The notes under the pieces: model-generated
What the model was told of the DNA's origin: nothing
Database searches by the model: none
What the model saw: the letters and a program-made list of their open reading frames with translations, nothing else
Translations under genes and position numbers: made by a program
In this document: positions 46,627 through 58,827 of the stretch, in pieces
Numbering within the stretch: the stretch's first letter is position 1
Layout of the letters: each line of letters opens with the position of its first letter
NCBI GenBank assembly: GCA_036571765.1
Contig: BROE01000009.1
Location: 11,778,904 to 11,842,903, forward strand
Reading direction: 5' to 3'
Origin: Plecoglossus altivelis
Taxonomy: Eukaryota; Chordata; Actinopteri; Osmeriformes; Plecoglossidae
Length of the DNA: 64,000 nucleotides

Positions 46627-48319
46627 ATGGCAGATCCTATGGTTGACCAGATCACCAGGCTGAAACTGAAACTGCTTGAGAAGGTGAGTGTGCCATAGGA
46701 CACAGAACAGAGTCGTTACAGTACAGTATAAGGAGTTACCTTTTTTGGGGGGGGGCTGAGAACGGAACTTTTTCATCTTTCAGAGACTGGAGAATGAAAG
46801 ACACAACAGAGAAGGCAGAGCTGAATCTGCCCTGTCGACAAGTAAGACTCCAGTTCATGTATGTATACCCAGCATGTCTTCTTCCAGCGAGTGACAGCAG
46901 TTGTTTGTGCCTGCCCAGGGAGCTTTGATGGACAGGCTGATGCATTGCACAGTGCACTGAGGAGGAAGAAAGACCTGCTGCAAAGACTGAGGGTATGCAA
47001 ATGACATCATCAGCTCCAATATGATGGTCTGAGATCTGCTTATTTGGCTCTCTGTGAAGAAAGTCTTCTTATCAAACTGTACATTTGATGTCTAGGTGTT
47101 AATCTGCCACATCATCATCGTCATTATGTTTGGTTATATCATTGGCACCTGTGGTGGAATACCTCAACTCAAACTACAAGGTGTGTGCGTGTGTGTATTT
47201 GTTGTGATGTATGAGTTTCCATGCATGCAGGAGCAGCACATGATGGAGGATCTAAGCAGGCCTCACACCTGGGGAGGGACACGCAGACATTACAGATCAG
47301 ATCCCTTCCTGGCAGCCCCCCCGCCTCAACCTCCGGCCCCCATCCACATCTACCAGCCAGCCCCTGCTCCCCCTGCTGTCCAGGCCCTCCCTCCCCCACC
47401 ACCCCAGCCCCCCCGCATCATACAGCAACCTGTAAGTAAACAGTGGAGACTCCACAGATGATGTAACCTCTCCTTCCTGCCAACCTCACAGTCTGTCTCT
47501 CTATTTTTCTGATAGTCTTATCTTTTCTCGTGTCTCATCTTGTCTATGGAAGCAATAGAGAGAGAGGGGTGGATGTTATTTCTCCCTGCAGATTCCCCAG
47601 CAGCCTACCACCATCATACAGCAGTTACCACAGCAACAGCCACTTATAGCCCAGATCCCGCCGCCTCAGACCTACCCTGCGCCTCGGTCTGGCAGCATCA
47701 AAGAGGGTGTGGTACACACACGTGCACACGTACCTATCAATGTTCAACTTAACCTATCCATGTTTCAATGTAGATATTGTACTTCTGTCCAAATTAGCTA
47801 CAGCAGAACTTTGAACTTTGACCCTGATTGGGGATGTGTGCGTGTGTTCACCAGACATGGTGGAAATGATGCTGATGCAGAATGCTCAGATGCACCAGAT
47901 CATCATGCAGAACATGATGTTGAAAGCCATTCCTCCCTTGGCCATGTCCTCGCCTGGGGCTGCAGGTCACATGGTCCCTAATGGTCACCAGCAAGGACAG
48001 GTCTGTTCCCCCCCATCCACACACACGCACACACAAGCATGAGCAGCATACACATTAGAAAGTATTTCTTCACTCTTAGGACAATTACTTCGGTAACCCC
48101 ATCCTTGTGAGATCAGAGGTCAAGCCCAAGGGAAGCGCCATCCACCACCACCACCACTACGGCTCCGCCCCTACTGCCCAACAGCTCCCTCCGATTGGCT
48201 ACCCAGTATGGCCCTCCATGATGCCATCGGTCCCAGCAGGGTATGGAGGGGCCAACCTGCCGTCCATCCAGCATGTGACTGGCCCTGTCACACTGCCACC
48301 ACTGAACACGCAAGTCTAA
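46627..48319 (+). CDS. c21orf58: C21orf58 orthologue (DUF4587-type protein), complete, 7 coding exons
   Basis: Function unknown; the family is conserved in vertebrates and related to PRR29. Coding exons: 46627-46683, 46784-46841, 46919-46992, 47231-47431, 47592-47706, 47855-48000, 48080-48319; total 891 nt, 296 aa. The start MADPMVDQITRLKLKLLEKR and the LRRKKDLLQRLREQH segment match human C21orf58. The middle is proline-rich (PPQPPAPIHIYQPAPAPP), followed by a Gln/Pro stretch and the hydrophobic-Met helix MVEMMLMQNAQMHQIIMQNM, the likely DUF4587 core. A His run (HHHHHYG) follows, and the protein ends PPLNTQV. All splice sites are GT-AG with consistent phase. Head-to-head with pcnt as in human, which supports orthology. 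Confidence 0.88.
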
Positions 48320-48930
48320 CACGGACACAGCAGTCTCACACACTTCTTTATATGCACGGTCTCCATCTCATTCATACCTGTTTGGCACTGTCTTTCAGGA
48401 TGAGTATGGAGGGATACCATTAGTACCAGAGACCCACATTGCGTGCTGGGGAGAGGTGTGTAATAGTTAAAAGAACATTGAGTTATTTCCACTTCCCTGT
48501 GGTAAACGTCTATTCAGAAACTTTGAGCAGCACTTCTGTCCTACAAACTCTCCAGATGCTGTAGCTGCAGTTACAAGCTTATTTGTTTCTGTTGTTTAGT
48601 TTCTTAGGGTATGCAAATTGCTGGTTTAAACTCAGTGGCAAATGATACATTATGTATGAGAATGTGTCCATAACAATCCATAAAAACCTTTGGTATATGA
48701 CCTTTGCACTAGTTTATTGTCATAAGTTTTGAAACTGAATAATCTTACTGTACCTGTTTTTTGTCGCTGACCCCTAGATTATTTTACTGCTACAATATCT
48801 TAAAGGTTATTAACAAAATCCAAGATTATTTGACGTCCGTTTTTGGTACAGGCAAGATTCTAGCTTATCAACACATGTCACGATACATTATTTCTCGCAA
48901 CATAACTCTACGCTTGAAGAAAAACACTAC
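48320..48930 (+). other. c21orf58 3' flank
   Basis: No canonical AATAAA lies before the tRNA gene; the nearest plus-strand one is CTAAATAAAC near 49028. A potential extra exon starts after TTTCTTTCAG-like sequence near 48400, but no acceptable donor precedes it. The 3' UTR end is undecided. Confidence 0.3.
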
Positions 48931-49003
48931 CGCCCGAACAGGGACTTGAACCCTGGACCCTCAGATTAAAAGTCTGATGCTCTACCGACTGAGCTATCCG
49001 GGC
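48931..49003 (-). tRNA. trnK-UUU: tRNA-Lys (anticodon UUU)
   Basis: 73 nt reading GCCCGGATAGCTCAGTCGGT at the 5' end. The acceptor stem GCCCGGA pairs with TTCGGGC (one G-T), with discriminator G. The D arm has AGCTCAGTCGGTAGAGC and a good A box. The anticodon loop CTTTTAA gives anticodon UUU. The T arm has the B box GGTTCAAGTCC. No intron and no encoded CCA. A minus-strand T run (AAAAA at 48920-48924) follows the gene and fits a Pol III terminator. It is isolated between two convergent Pol II genes. Confidence 0.97.
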
Positions 49004-49461
49004 TCTGAAGAAACAGTTGTAAACTAAACTAAATAAACGGAATGTACTGAAAGGTTTTATATTTTGTAAACGTTTATATTCTACAATGTCAACAGTTAGT
49101 TAACCATTGAATTTTTTTATCGAGTTAACTTGTCAGCGAGGCAGAATGGGAACGAGATAATGAGGCCATACGACCTGAGACGATGTCACGTTACCTTAGC
49201 ATAGCAATAGTAGCAGTCAATGCCTTTGACCAAAATGTTGGTCCAACTGTATTCAGTGCTTGCCGTTCAATAAAACAATATGTGAGCACATTTGACAGAG
49301 CTATATTACAGTCGGTGTTTCAGATCACATCAGATGCATCACTTCATAGCCATTTGGCATCGTGTGTCATCCATTACCGATTCTATCCTTTACGGGTCAC
49401 TATTGAGCAAATGGTTCACACGTCAAGATTCAACAGACAACACATCACATATTAAATACAC

Positions 49462-50549
49462 TTTATTGATGAATTTACAACTGTACAAAATTCATTTTAA
49501 ACATATAAAACTGAAAATCCTCTGCAGCAAGCATTAAATGGCCTCACCTTGAACTTGGTACTGCTTCCTTGTAGTGGTCAAATCAGGGACACACTGTCTG
49601 TCCTACCTAATCTGTGCTTCTCATAAGCAACCAACACAACAGAAACATACTCTTTTCTTGAGCTATTCGCATGTCACCTCCCGAGATTAAGAAACTCACA
49701 CCAACATTACAACAGAGACATCCTTTGGAATCAACATACCATTAACTAAAGTGCATTTTCTTCATAGGATTTGGAGAAAAGCTTTGGGACAGAGACAACA
49801 TGCTGAGGTGAACTTGACTAGTTATTGTGAGCTGGGACTGCTTTATAGGACAGAGAAAGTGATGGTTGGATCTCTTGCTGCAATTCAAACGGTTCATATT
49901 CGAAATCCTCGACGGCTAGAGGGGTTCACAATCTTGTGCTTAAGGGCAATACTGTTGCATGGCACTGAGGTCGATGTCGACACATTGAAACTCTCTTTTC
50001 TCCAAAACAGAACAAATAACACCTCGTTTCACTGATAGAGGCATATTGGATAAACACACACACCACGTCTCCTACGTTACAGTCACATGTGCTTGCTGGT
50101 GTCTATACCTGCAAAGTCTACATGGTATCTCTGATGCTCCCACATCCCTTGAAGATCAAGACTGAATGATTGCAGCGCCCATAAGATTAGAAGTATTTAT
50201 TTACATGCTGCATGTAAGCAGGCAGAGCTGCTGCATCAAAAAACGATTCCGTAAATAAAAGTTCTAATCTACAAGTGCAAACATAACCGTGCAAAAGGTC
50301 ACACACCACTGTCGATCCCTTTACATGAGAACATTCTCTTTATCTGGATGTGCAATAAATACAAGCAACGTCTACATCTTTCTTGATTTAAACTTTTGAA
50401 TTCGTATCCTAAACTTGACAAAGTTCTACACGTGGAGAGTTTAAATGAGTTTTGAAAGGCAGACTGAGCCTTTTGATGTGGATGATGTTTAGCTGAACCT
50501 GCTACCACCCCAAAGAGCTGTTGGAGAATAGGATGCTGAGGAGGAGGAG

Positions 50550-50614
<65 letters not shown>

Positions 50615-50638
50615 AGGGATTCTCTTCACAAACTGAAG
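49462..50638 (-). other. atg9a: atg9a 3' UTR with poly(A) signal
   Basis: Extends from the stop (rc of 50639-50641) to AATAAA (TTTATT at 49462-49467), about 1.2 kb. It contains a long CA/TG run at 50553-50612. Convergent with c21orf58; the tRNA gene lies between them. Confidence 0.65.
50553..50612. repeat. (TG)30 microsatellite in the atg9a 3' UTR
   Basis: A nearly perfect dinucleotide run, about 26 nt from the atg9a stop codon; in the mRNA it reads (CA)n. Confidence 0.97.
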
Positions 50639-51411
50639 TTAGACCACCTGTGGAGAGAAAAAAGCCAGAACAAGTTACCTGTCTCGAACACACAAAAGTA
50701 TAAAAGTCAGTCATAACTCAGATATAAATAATCAGGCTGTGTGTGTGTGCTGTTTGAGTGTATTTTAGGAGAAACATCTGATAAAAGTGTCAAAATAAGC
50801 GTATAATTGAACAGAAGCTACCTTGTGTATATGCGGGGGCATGTCGTCTTCCGAGCCCTCCTCTGGTACCGGGCCGTGGAGCCGGGAAGACTGCCCCTCC
50901 TCTGCCCACCCTCCCATGGGCACCCCGCGTGCTGACCTCACCACCCTGCCCGCCGCGCCCACGGACTCTGTAGGGAGGAGGAGGGGGGTGACGTTAATCT
51001 ACATTGTGGTCGAAACCGAGCGCTGCCCGCTTTCCAAACAGCTTATCTGAGATCAGCCTAAAGGAGGATCCAGTGATGTCTTTATGTAACCTGACCTCTG
51101 CACCATCCTCCAGTGTACTCAGACGGACAGGCTCACCTGTGGTTCCTCCGTAGTGCCGCTGGCTGCCGCTCTGCAGCAGCGCTGCCCCCTGGACAGGGTC
51201 CGTGCTGCCGTGGGCTGAGCCCGGCGCCGAGGTGGGGCCGGGGACGCGGCTGGGGCTGGGGGCCGAGGAGGGGAAGGTGTGTGAGCGGGGGAAGGCTCTG
51301 GGGTTAGCCCCCCCTGCTGTCCCCTCGTCAGGGTCACTGCTGTCATCGCTGTCCTGTCTGTGCCAGGTGTGACGAGACAGCTCGCCCCGAGACTGCTGCT
51401 TGTGGATCTGT

Positions 51412-51449
<38 letters not shown>

Positions 51450-54400
51450 AGAGAGGGAGTCAGAGAGAGAGGGAGACAGAAAGAGCAAGACAGAGAGAGA
51501 CAAAGTGAGAGAGCGTAGAGACAGAGAGTAAGACTAAGAGAGGTTCAACTGCGATCATGATTACATGTGGTCAAGTCATACTTGACATGAAGGCTCTCAC
51601 CTCGTGCATATAGAGGGCGTGGATGCTCATCTCAGTGGAGGCGTACTCTGATAGGACCAGACTGGTCACCTGACCTTCCCACGCACTGCTGCTGGAGCTG
51701 ACAGTCCGAGCATCCGTCCTGAGAGGAGAAGGAAGAGGAGGGAAAGTCAGTAAATCCTATCTCAGTGTTTACCAGTGATAGAGAACAACACAGACATTAC
51801 AGAGAAAAGCCAGCAAGAGGGTCAAACATGGGAAGCCAGAATATTCTCCTACCCGGATCCAGTCATTGGCCGGCCCGTTGAAGAGGCGTGTCCAGCCGGC
51901 CTGTGAGCTGAGCTGAAGCTGCTCCTCATGTGAAGGCTGCTGCTTATTGGAGAGATGGAGCGTAGGGCCGACGCCCCGTCGCTCATGCCAACCGCCCCGT
52001 GATTGCTGATAGATCCGTCCCGCCCCAAATGGAGAGAGGCCAGCGTGGGCGGGCCTGTCAAGAGGTTGGCAACCAGACTCCTCGGCTGAGAAGGAAAAAG
52101 ACCAAGCTTGTTGTTATCGGTCCTGCCGGCGAGGTGAGGATGCAGGTGCACGCCTATTCACTGAACACGTGCGTCCCATACCTCCGACTCGGACAGCGAG
52201 GTGAGGGCGTGCGTGTCCGAGGCTGCCGTGGCCTCCCTCTGCACCCTCTCCTTCAGCTGGCTGATGAAGTGTGTGGTCTCCTGGGGCGGCTGCCACTGAG
52301 GGTTGGTGATAGCAAAGTGCATCAGGGACAGCTCCGTCTTCCCATCCTCCGCCTGCTGGTAGATGGATGCCTCCGTCTGGCCCGCAGACATCCACTGGAG
52401 GAGGGCGGCGGGAGAGGGACCAAGGAGGGGAGGAAGGGGGAGGGATGAGGGCAGGCAAGAGAGGGAGATGGGGATGGGTGGGTGGGTAACGGAGAAAGGG
52501 GGAGGGGAGGGATATGGGAAGTCAGTGCATAAAAATGGTCCATATGGGATTCTGCATTTGATTTTCCATATATGACCATGTGTATGTGGGTGTATATGTG
52601 TGTGTGTGTGTGTGCGTGTACAAACCGCTGGATGCCCGTGCTGCCTGATGTCCATCTGGGCGAAGGAGCAGGTGTCCCCCACTCCCACCACCTCCACGGT
52701 GAAGTTCCTGAAGAAGTCGATGATCTCCAGGGACTTCCTCCTCAGGGAGAAGATGAGGATGAAGGGGGTGACCACTGGGCTGATCAGCTCCTCCAGGATG
52801 AACACCTGCACGCACGCACACACACACGCATGTACACGCACACACACATATGTATACGCACGCACACGCATGTGCACGCACACATACGCATATACACACA
52901 CATACGCATGTGTATGCACACACACATGTACATGCAAACACACGCATGTACACACACACACAAACCCACAGTGGTTCATGGTCTAGGTAAACAAGCGCAT
53001 TATGAAATCAGACAGTTCTAAATCTTCTTATATCTGTGCCTGTTCGCTGCCCCAGTAGATCCAGTTGGAACTCACCGCCTTGTACTGGAAGAGTTGGGAG
53101 AACTGGTCACGGGTCTCGTAGCGGTGGGCGTTGCCCTGCCAGTGGTCAGGCATGTAATGGATGTGAGCCAGGATAATTCTCAGAAGCTGCTCAGGACAGA
53201 ACACCAGGTGCTGGTCAGGAATGAAGGACCTGGGAGAGCAGGTAGGGAAGCACACAGATCCACTGTAACAGTAGCAGCAACAACAACAACATGTACAACG
53301 TCCGAAAGTCAAATATACAATCCAAATGAACAACATGCAGTACTGCAATTGTGGAAATGAGGGGGAGGGGGGGGAGTGGGGTGGGTTTGCTGGCAACATC
53401 AACAGATTGAACCTGAGCCACACACACACTCACACACACCTGCAGACTGTGATGCACACTCCGAGCAGGGTGATCGACGTCAGCACGTGTTCCACGGCTA
53501 GGACGTCCTCGTCGTAGATGGTGAGGGCGATGAGCACTGCCAGGAGGGACCCGGCGAAGAACGCCACGTTCTTGGCCACCACCGTTAGCAAGGGCGACAG
53601 GAAGCAGTTCATGTACTTGGAGGAGGGCTGGAACAAAGACAGGAGTGAGAGAGAGAGAAAGCGAGAGAGAAAGAGAGGAAGATAGGCCTTTAAAGTCAAC
53701 CTATAGCTTATTACACAAATTATAATGGAAATAGCATTCACTTTGTTACCAAATACTACAAAGTTTTATAATACGATTGATCACTAGTCAGGCCTTGGTG
53801 ATGATATGACATGGGATCTGTAGAGATCTCCATGTGGGCGTGGGGGAGAAGCCGTCTGTACCTTGTAACCCTTACTGAGCCTTGACATGAGCTCGTGGTC
53901 CAGCTCGTTGAAGTGGCGCAGGTAACAGCGACCGTACAGGGACCAGCACCTGGCCCCCAGGGAGCCCGGCTCACGCTTGATCACCTGAACACAGGAAAGC
54001 AGAAAGGGGCCTTGAGGGGCCTTTCACTCAGTCTGACTGACAGGAATGCTGCATGTGTCTGTGAGACAGGGAGAGAGACAGAAAGAGAGACAAGACAGAG
54101 ACAGAGAGACAGACAGAGCGAGAGACAGAGAGAGACAGGCAGACACATGGAGAGAGTGAGTGTACCTCTGTGTAACTGAAGAAGGCATACAGGATCTGCC
54201 ACACCAGTATGACTGGACACAACAGCAGGTTGGCGATGCCAATCCACAGTATGCGAGATGCCAGTCTGTCTGCCAGCTCAAGCCGGTTCCCGCCTCTCTT
54301 GTACTCTGACTTCAGACTCCACTCATTCTCAAACAGAGACCCTGGGACAGAGGAGAAGGGGGGTGTAAATATGTTGACTTACTATCATTTCTTCTTTCTG

Positions 54401-54646
54401 GAATATGCACACTGTCACAAGAGAAAGCAGGAAAGACAAACACACACACTGACCTGGCCCCCAGAAGAAGATGAGCTCAAAGTTGTACTTGAGGCCTCGG
54501 GTGTAGAACACACAGTCCCCCAGCAGGGGAGGGCAGAAACGCACAGGGAGGAGGGACTTGTTCACCATGGCAACCTGGAGGGGATACACAATGTGAAGAT
54601 AGGGTGAGTTAGAGCCTCCATCTTTCTCTCTATCTCTCACATACAG

Positions 54647-54693
<47 letters not shown>

Positions 54694-56088
54694 CCATGTA
54701 GTTCTTGAAGCGGAGGATGCGGTGGTAGATGTCTAGTTCGGTCAGCTCCTTCTTGTGGATGCAAATCTGATGCTCCTTCTGGATCTCCACGATGCGGGCC
54801 TGCACCTCCTGCCAGGTGACATAGGGCAGCTCACCCTGTAGGGCCGGGGGTGTGGGGGGGGCAGGGACAGACAGGAGGAGCCGGGGGTAGAAGAGAAAGG
54901 GTCAGAGAGGATTGGTGACGGCTGGATGCTTGGGTTTCATCTGTCGGGCGTCTCTCTCACCATGGTCATCTTGAGAGCGTTGGTGTAGAAGGAGCGGATC
55001 TCCCAGTAGCAGCACACATTGTAGATGAACTTGACGAGGCGGTGCAGCCAGAACACGCCGGAGATCACCAGCACAAAAATCACCAGGGCGTTGTCACGGA
55101 TACTGGGGAGACGAGAGTCTACTGTCACCATTCAGATTACAAGGTCATTACAGGTCTGTGCATTGGGAAAAGCTTGACACAGCACTCCTGTGGGATACTC
55201 CCAGGGGTTTATACATTGCATTGATTTGGCTGACCCTTTCATCCAAAGCCATATCATGTCGTAAGTGGCGATTTGAACACGCGTCTAGGTCTTACCGGGC
55301 ACTGCAGACGTCCACAGGTAGGAAGGCGTCAGGCAGGGTCACTTTAGCAGAGTCTGTGTGGTTGACAAACTTGTTAGCGAACAGGATGTCGTAGTCGACG
55401 CAGTTAGCCAGGAAGACGGTGAACCCCACGACAAACAGCAGCTGGCTGTTAGTGGAAAAGGCCCACGGAGAGAGAGAGAGGGGGGAGGAAGAGAGAAAGA
55501 TCAGAAACGAATATTCCACGCTGCATTTTTGACTTTGTTACGCTGTTGAAAGCGAGTGATTCTGAACACACTTTCTCCTTTGGAGTGGAGCACTTACACC
55601 AGCTCAAAGATCTCTCCCAGGAGCATGCAGGTGAAGCCATTCTTCTGGTGCAGGTTATAGACGTGCAGGAGGTCAAGGGCAATTGGAGAAAGTGAAATCT
55701 CGATCTATTTCTAAGAGATCTAGACTGGTATCAGAGAGTTATGAACGATTCATTTCTAGGTGCACAGTTAACTAATAGAAAAACAAATGTTACTATTTGG
55801 GATGTTATATTCTATGAATAATCCTATTCACTCCAGGGGTGAATTGTCACAGGACTTGATTATCCCAGAGTGAAAACATAAGTAGTTGAAAAAGGATATC
55901 CTCTGAAAGAACAGGTCCAGGTTCTCTATGTGGTGCCATTGGGCTGTAAACAACAACATAAATGCCAATTAGTGTATGTGTCATGTGTAAAGGGGTGGGT
56001 TGCGTATGCATGGAAATGAATGTGTGTGCAATTACTGTATTTACAAGTACAGGTGTAAGTGACGTGGGTGAGGTATTGTGATGTACTG

Positions 56089-56150
<62 letters not shown>

Positions 56151-56257
56151 TTACACTTTGCTCCCTCGGGTACATGCACCAGCAAGTTCTCCTCTCCTGG
56201 TGGAGAATCACTGTAGGACGCCTCCAAACGCTGATATTCCGTGTCAAAGTGTGCCAT
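50639..56257 (-). CDS. atg9a: Autophagy-related protein 9A, lipid scramblase (complete)
   Basis: ATG9 is a trimeric membrane scramblase that seeds and feeds the growing autophagosome from Golgi/endosome vesicles. Exons: 50639-50647, 50822-50967, 51137-51407, 51601-51718, 51853-52085, 52182-52394, 52626-52805, 53076-53229, 53440-53627, 53862-53984, 54166-54341, 54454-54574, 54695-54835, 54961-55102, 55296-55445, 55598-55662, 55900-55943, 56155-56257. The start MAHFDTEYQRLEASYSDSPP is nearly identical to human ATG9A, with the YQRL sorting motif. The core is WHHIENLDLFF, then membrane segments, RCWSLYGRCYLRHFNELDHE, SKYMNCFLSPLLT and IDFFRNFTVEVVGVGDTCSF. The tail has VLSEYASTEMS and ends GSEDDMPPHIHKVV. 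The tail and core favour ATG9A over ATG9B. The last coding exon has only 9 coding nt. One intron looks U12-type. Confidence 0.96.
55220..55250 (+). repeat. Fragment of widespread teleost repeat
   Basis: GGCTGACCCTTTCATCCAAA, a diverged copy of the common teleost 'GCTGACGCTTTTATCCAAAGCGAC' tail, in an atg9a intron. Confidence 0.5.
55663..55899 (-). other. atg9a: Probable U12-type AT-AC intron of atg9a (237 nt)
   Basis: On the minus strand the intron begins ATATCCTTTT, the U12 5' splice-site consensus, and ends CCCTTGACCTCCTGCAC, which holds a U12 branch site (CCTTGAC) about ten bases before a terminal AC. Joining exon ...TTTCAGAGG to GTCTATAACC gives LFFQRVYNLHQKNGF, collinear with human LFFSRVYNLHQKNGF. 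No GT-AG pair gives this frame. Confidence 0.85.
56091..56149. repeat. (TG)n microsatellite in atg9a intron 1
   Basis: About 29 TG units ending 6 nt from the donor of coding exon 56155-56257 (the intron begins GTAAGA and then (CA)n on the minus strand). Confidence 0.96.
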
Positions 56258-57800
56258 GGTACTAACAGCTTCAGTACTGCCAGGCAAACAGCGCTTCAAC
56301 TACAGGCTGGGCAAAAAATACAGAAATTTATAGTTTAGCTGGAGGTGGAGCGTGACACAACACGATGAAATGTAAATTCTGCTACTGCGCCTGCTATTAA
56401 ATGAACCCAACCGTGAGATATTTTTTTACAACTTTCAGATGTGCAACTGAATGTTTATATATTACAATTTGGCACACAGCCTGCGTCAAACTACACGGAC
56501 CTACGAAGATATTGCCTGAAAGGGCTATCAGGACCTCTCGCATAAAGGAATAAATCACAACGAAACATCGCGTTGCCTATAGCCGACGCTGCCAATGTAA
56601 ACATGTCACTTGAGCTCGCTCTCATGTTTGCATTGCTGGACATGTTGCGAAATCTTTATCGGGCGGCCCTAACCTGGAGTTAAGCCCCTTGTGTTATAGT
56701 AACACACAGCAGCAAGAACACTGCGATGAATCTTATCTGAGGTTTACCAGCACTGACACGTTACAATTGGTTACAACATGGACTGCATGTTCTATTACTG
56801 TTCTGCCAACATAGAGAAGTCCATGTCAATTATGCGACGTTACTCGGCTGCTTACCTCCATAATAGGTTGAATTATCCACTCACGTTCGGGTTTGGCCTG
56901 TTTGCCAACATTTTCGGGTTTGCCTACACTATGGAGAGAAGAAAGAAGTGGTTGTTGTTTCCTAACTTAAATCAGCATTGAATTCGAGCCTTTATCGGAT
57001 ATTCTATATCTTGACACTCCGCCCATGCCAAGGGGATAAGGAACGAAACTGTACTGTAGCACGTCCCTGTCCCCCATCCAGTCTCTGCTAGACTAAAAAA
57101 GACTGCTCCTCCATATTGAGGATCAACAACAACACTGACAATGTGAACCTATTTAGAATCATTTGGGCCAAAACTGAACAAAATACATTTGAGATCATAT
57201 ACGTCGACATTCTTACCTTTGAGTAATGACACGTCTGATTGTCACCGAATATCACGGGGTCGTCAGTACAAGTCTAGTTTTGTTATCGTTTCGTCACAGG
57301 GATGCCATACACACAGTCAGACAAGGAGATAGTTTCGTTTTTAAAAACACATTTCAGTCACATAAGAAGGACAGGTAAATATCCAATCAGAGTAAAGAAT
57401 TTTAAGACAGGGAACACAGCAGCCATTCAGAGATGAGAAGGCGGGCTTTTGTGCTCTCAACGTAGAGTACGCCTCCTGAATTTTAGTAGGGCGCTGTTCT
57501 CAGAAGGGGACACGTTTGGTCGTTTTGGATAGATTGACCTCATAACACAGCGACAATTACACGTATATTCTATAACAGTGACAACAAACACTGTCAAATA
57601 TATTGCATATTCACGTAAACCCTTGACATCTTTCAGAAATACAGATGAGGTGTGCCCTAGGAGTCCTCATCGGGTGTAGGCCTATCCCTTGCTATTGGTC
57701 TCCCCCTAGTGGACAGAATTAGGTAGCAACAACAATAACACCTAAACTGCCGCAAGCCGAAAACATCGCTGCGACTAATCCCTACTACCATACTGTAAAA
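56258..57800. other. atg9a upstream region
   Basis: Should contain the atg9a 5' UTR exon(s) and promoter. A CCTGTAG acceptor just upstream of the ATG (rc near 56300-56306) suggests that the first exon is non-coding and lies further right. Short plus-strand ORFs (for example 56778-56981) have no recognisable similarity. Confidence 0.35.
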
Positions 57801-58429
57801 TATCTAACTTATTTCTTTCGGGGGGTTTTTCCAGAACCGTTAATGAATAGGGTTATCAAAATTCTCCTTAGATAATGCTATTGGGATAGTTCAATCTACA
57901 TGTTATCTATATTTAATAGGCCAGAAGCTTAACAAGGTGTTTATCACTTAGGTCTGGTACCCTTGCCGGTTGTGGAACATTCATTTTGTATCCACAAAGC
58001 CCTGAAACTTTCCCGGAACAGCAGTCTTCATCTCATGTCACCCACAGTTAATCAGGGATCGATATCCATGGGAACATTTTTTCTAGCATGGAACACCAAC
58101 ACTGTTCCCGTTTTGTGCCCAAACTCATTGGGAACTAGTCTCCTTTCAGCCAGTCAATCCATTTGATAATAAAGTCAAGCGAGGGATAAGGTTGAAGCTA
58201 AAGATGACAGGACACTCCTCAGGAAGTGGTGTCCCCTCCCCTGCTTGAGAGACCCCCTGTGCAGAGGGGAACCCTGGCTGTTGAGGCGGTCCCTCTGTTC
58301 TCTCCACTGATGGGAATTGAAAGCCTCTGGAGTGACAGCTGTTCTTTTGTCCACTGCGTCACTGCATTAGTTAACGCTGGGTGTTTTTGAGCCATGTGTG
58401 TATGTGTATCTGTGTGTATAAGAGAGAGA

Positions 58430-58473
<44 letters not shown>

Positions 58474-58796
58474 AGTAATGAGTCTTTTCTAAGACTTGAT
58501 AGCATAACCCAAGTGCTCAGTTTAGCTCCTAAAGTTAGAAATATCTGTTTGCAAACAGTCATACACACTCAAATACACACCCGTGGGGTATGTGTTTAAT
58601 ACTATTAATTTGTCCGCCATCTGTCCTAGGCCTGACAGGGCATTTATCGCACATATTCAGATGTATATTTTCACCCTCCCCTCTCTCTTTCTGTCTCTCG
58701 TTTCTCCTCTGCTGTTTTTCCTCCTCGTCCGTTTGTCCCCTTTTCTCATTTTTCTTCTCTGTCTCTTGGTTCTGTCCTCTCTCTCTTTCACACGTG

Positions 58797-58827
<31 letters not shown>

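Noticed and set aside
52572..53021. Plus and minus ORFs with TYTHTHICIRTHTH-like repeats
   Set aside because: Translations of a CA/CG-rich microsatellite next to an atg9a exon.
56778..56981. 67-codon plus-strand ORF upstream of atg9a
   Set aside because: No recognisable motif, no splice context and ordinary length for chance. It has a hydrophobic stretch but nothing else to support it.
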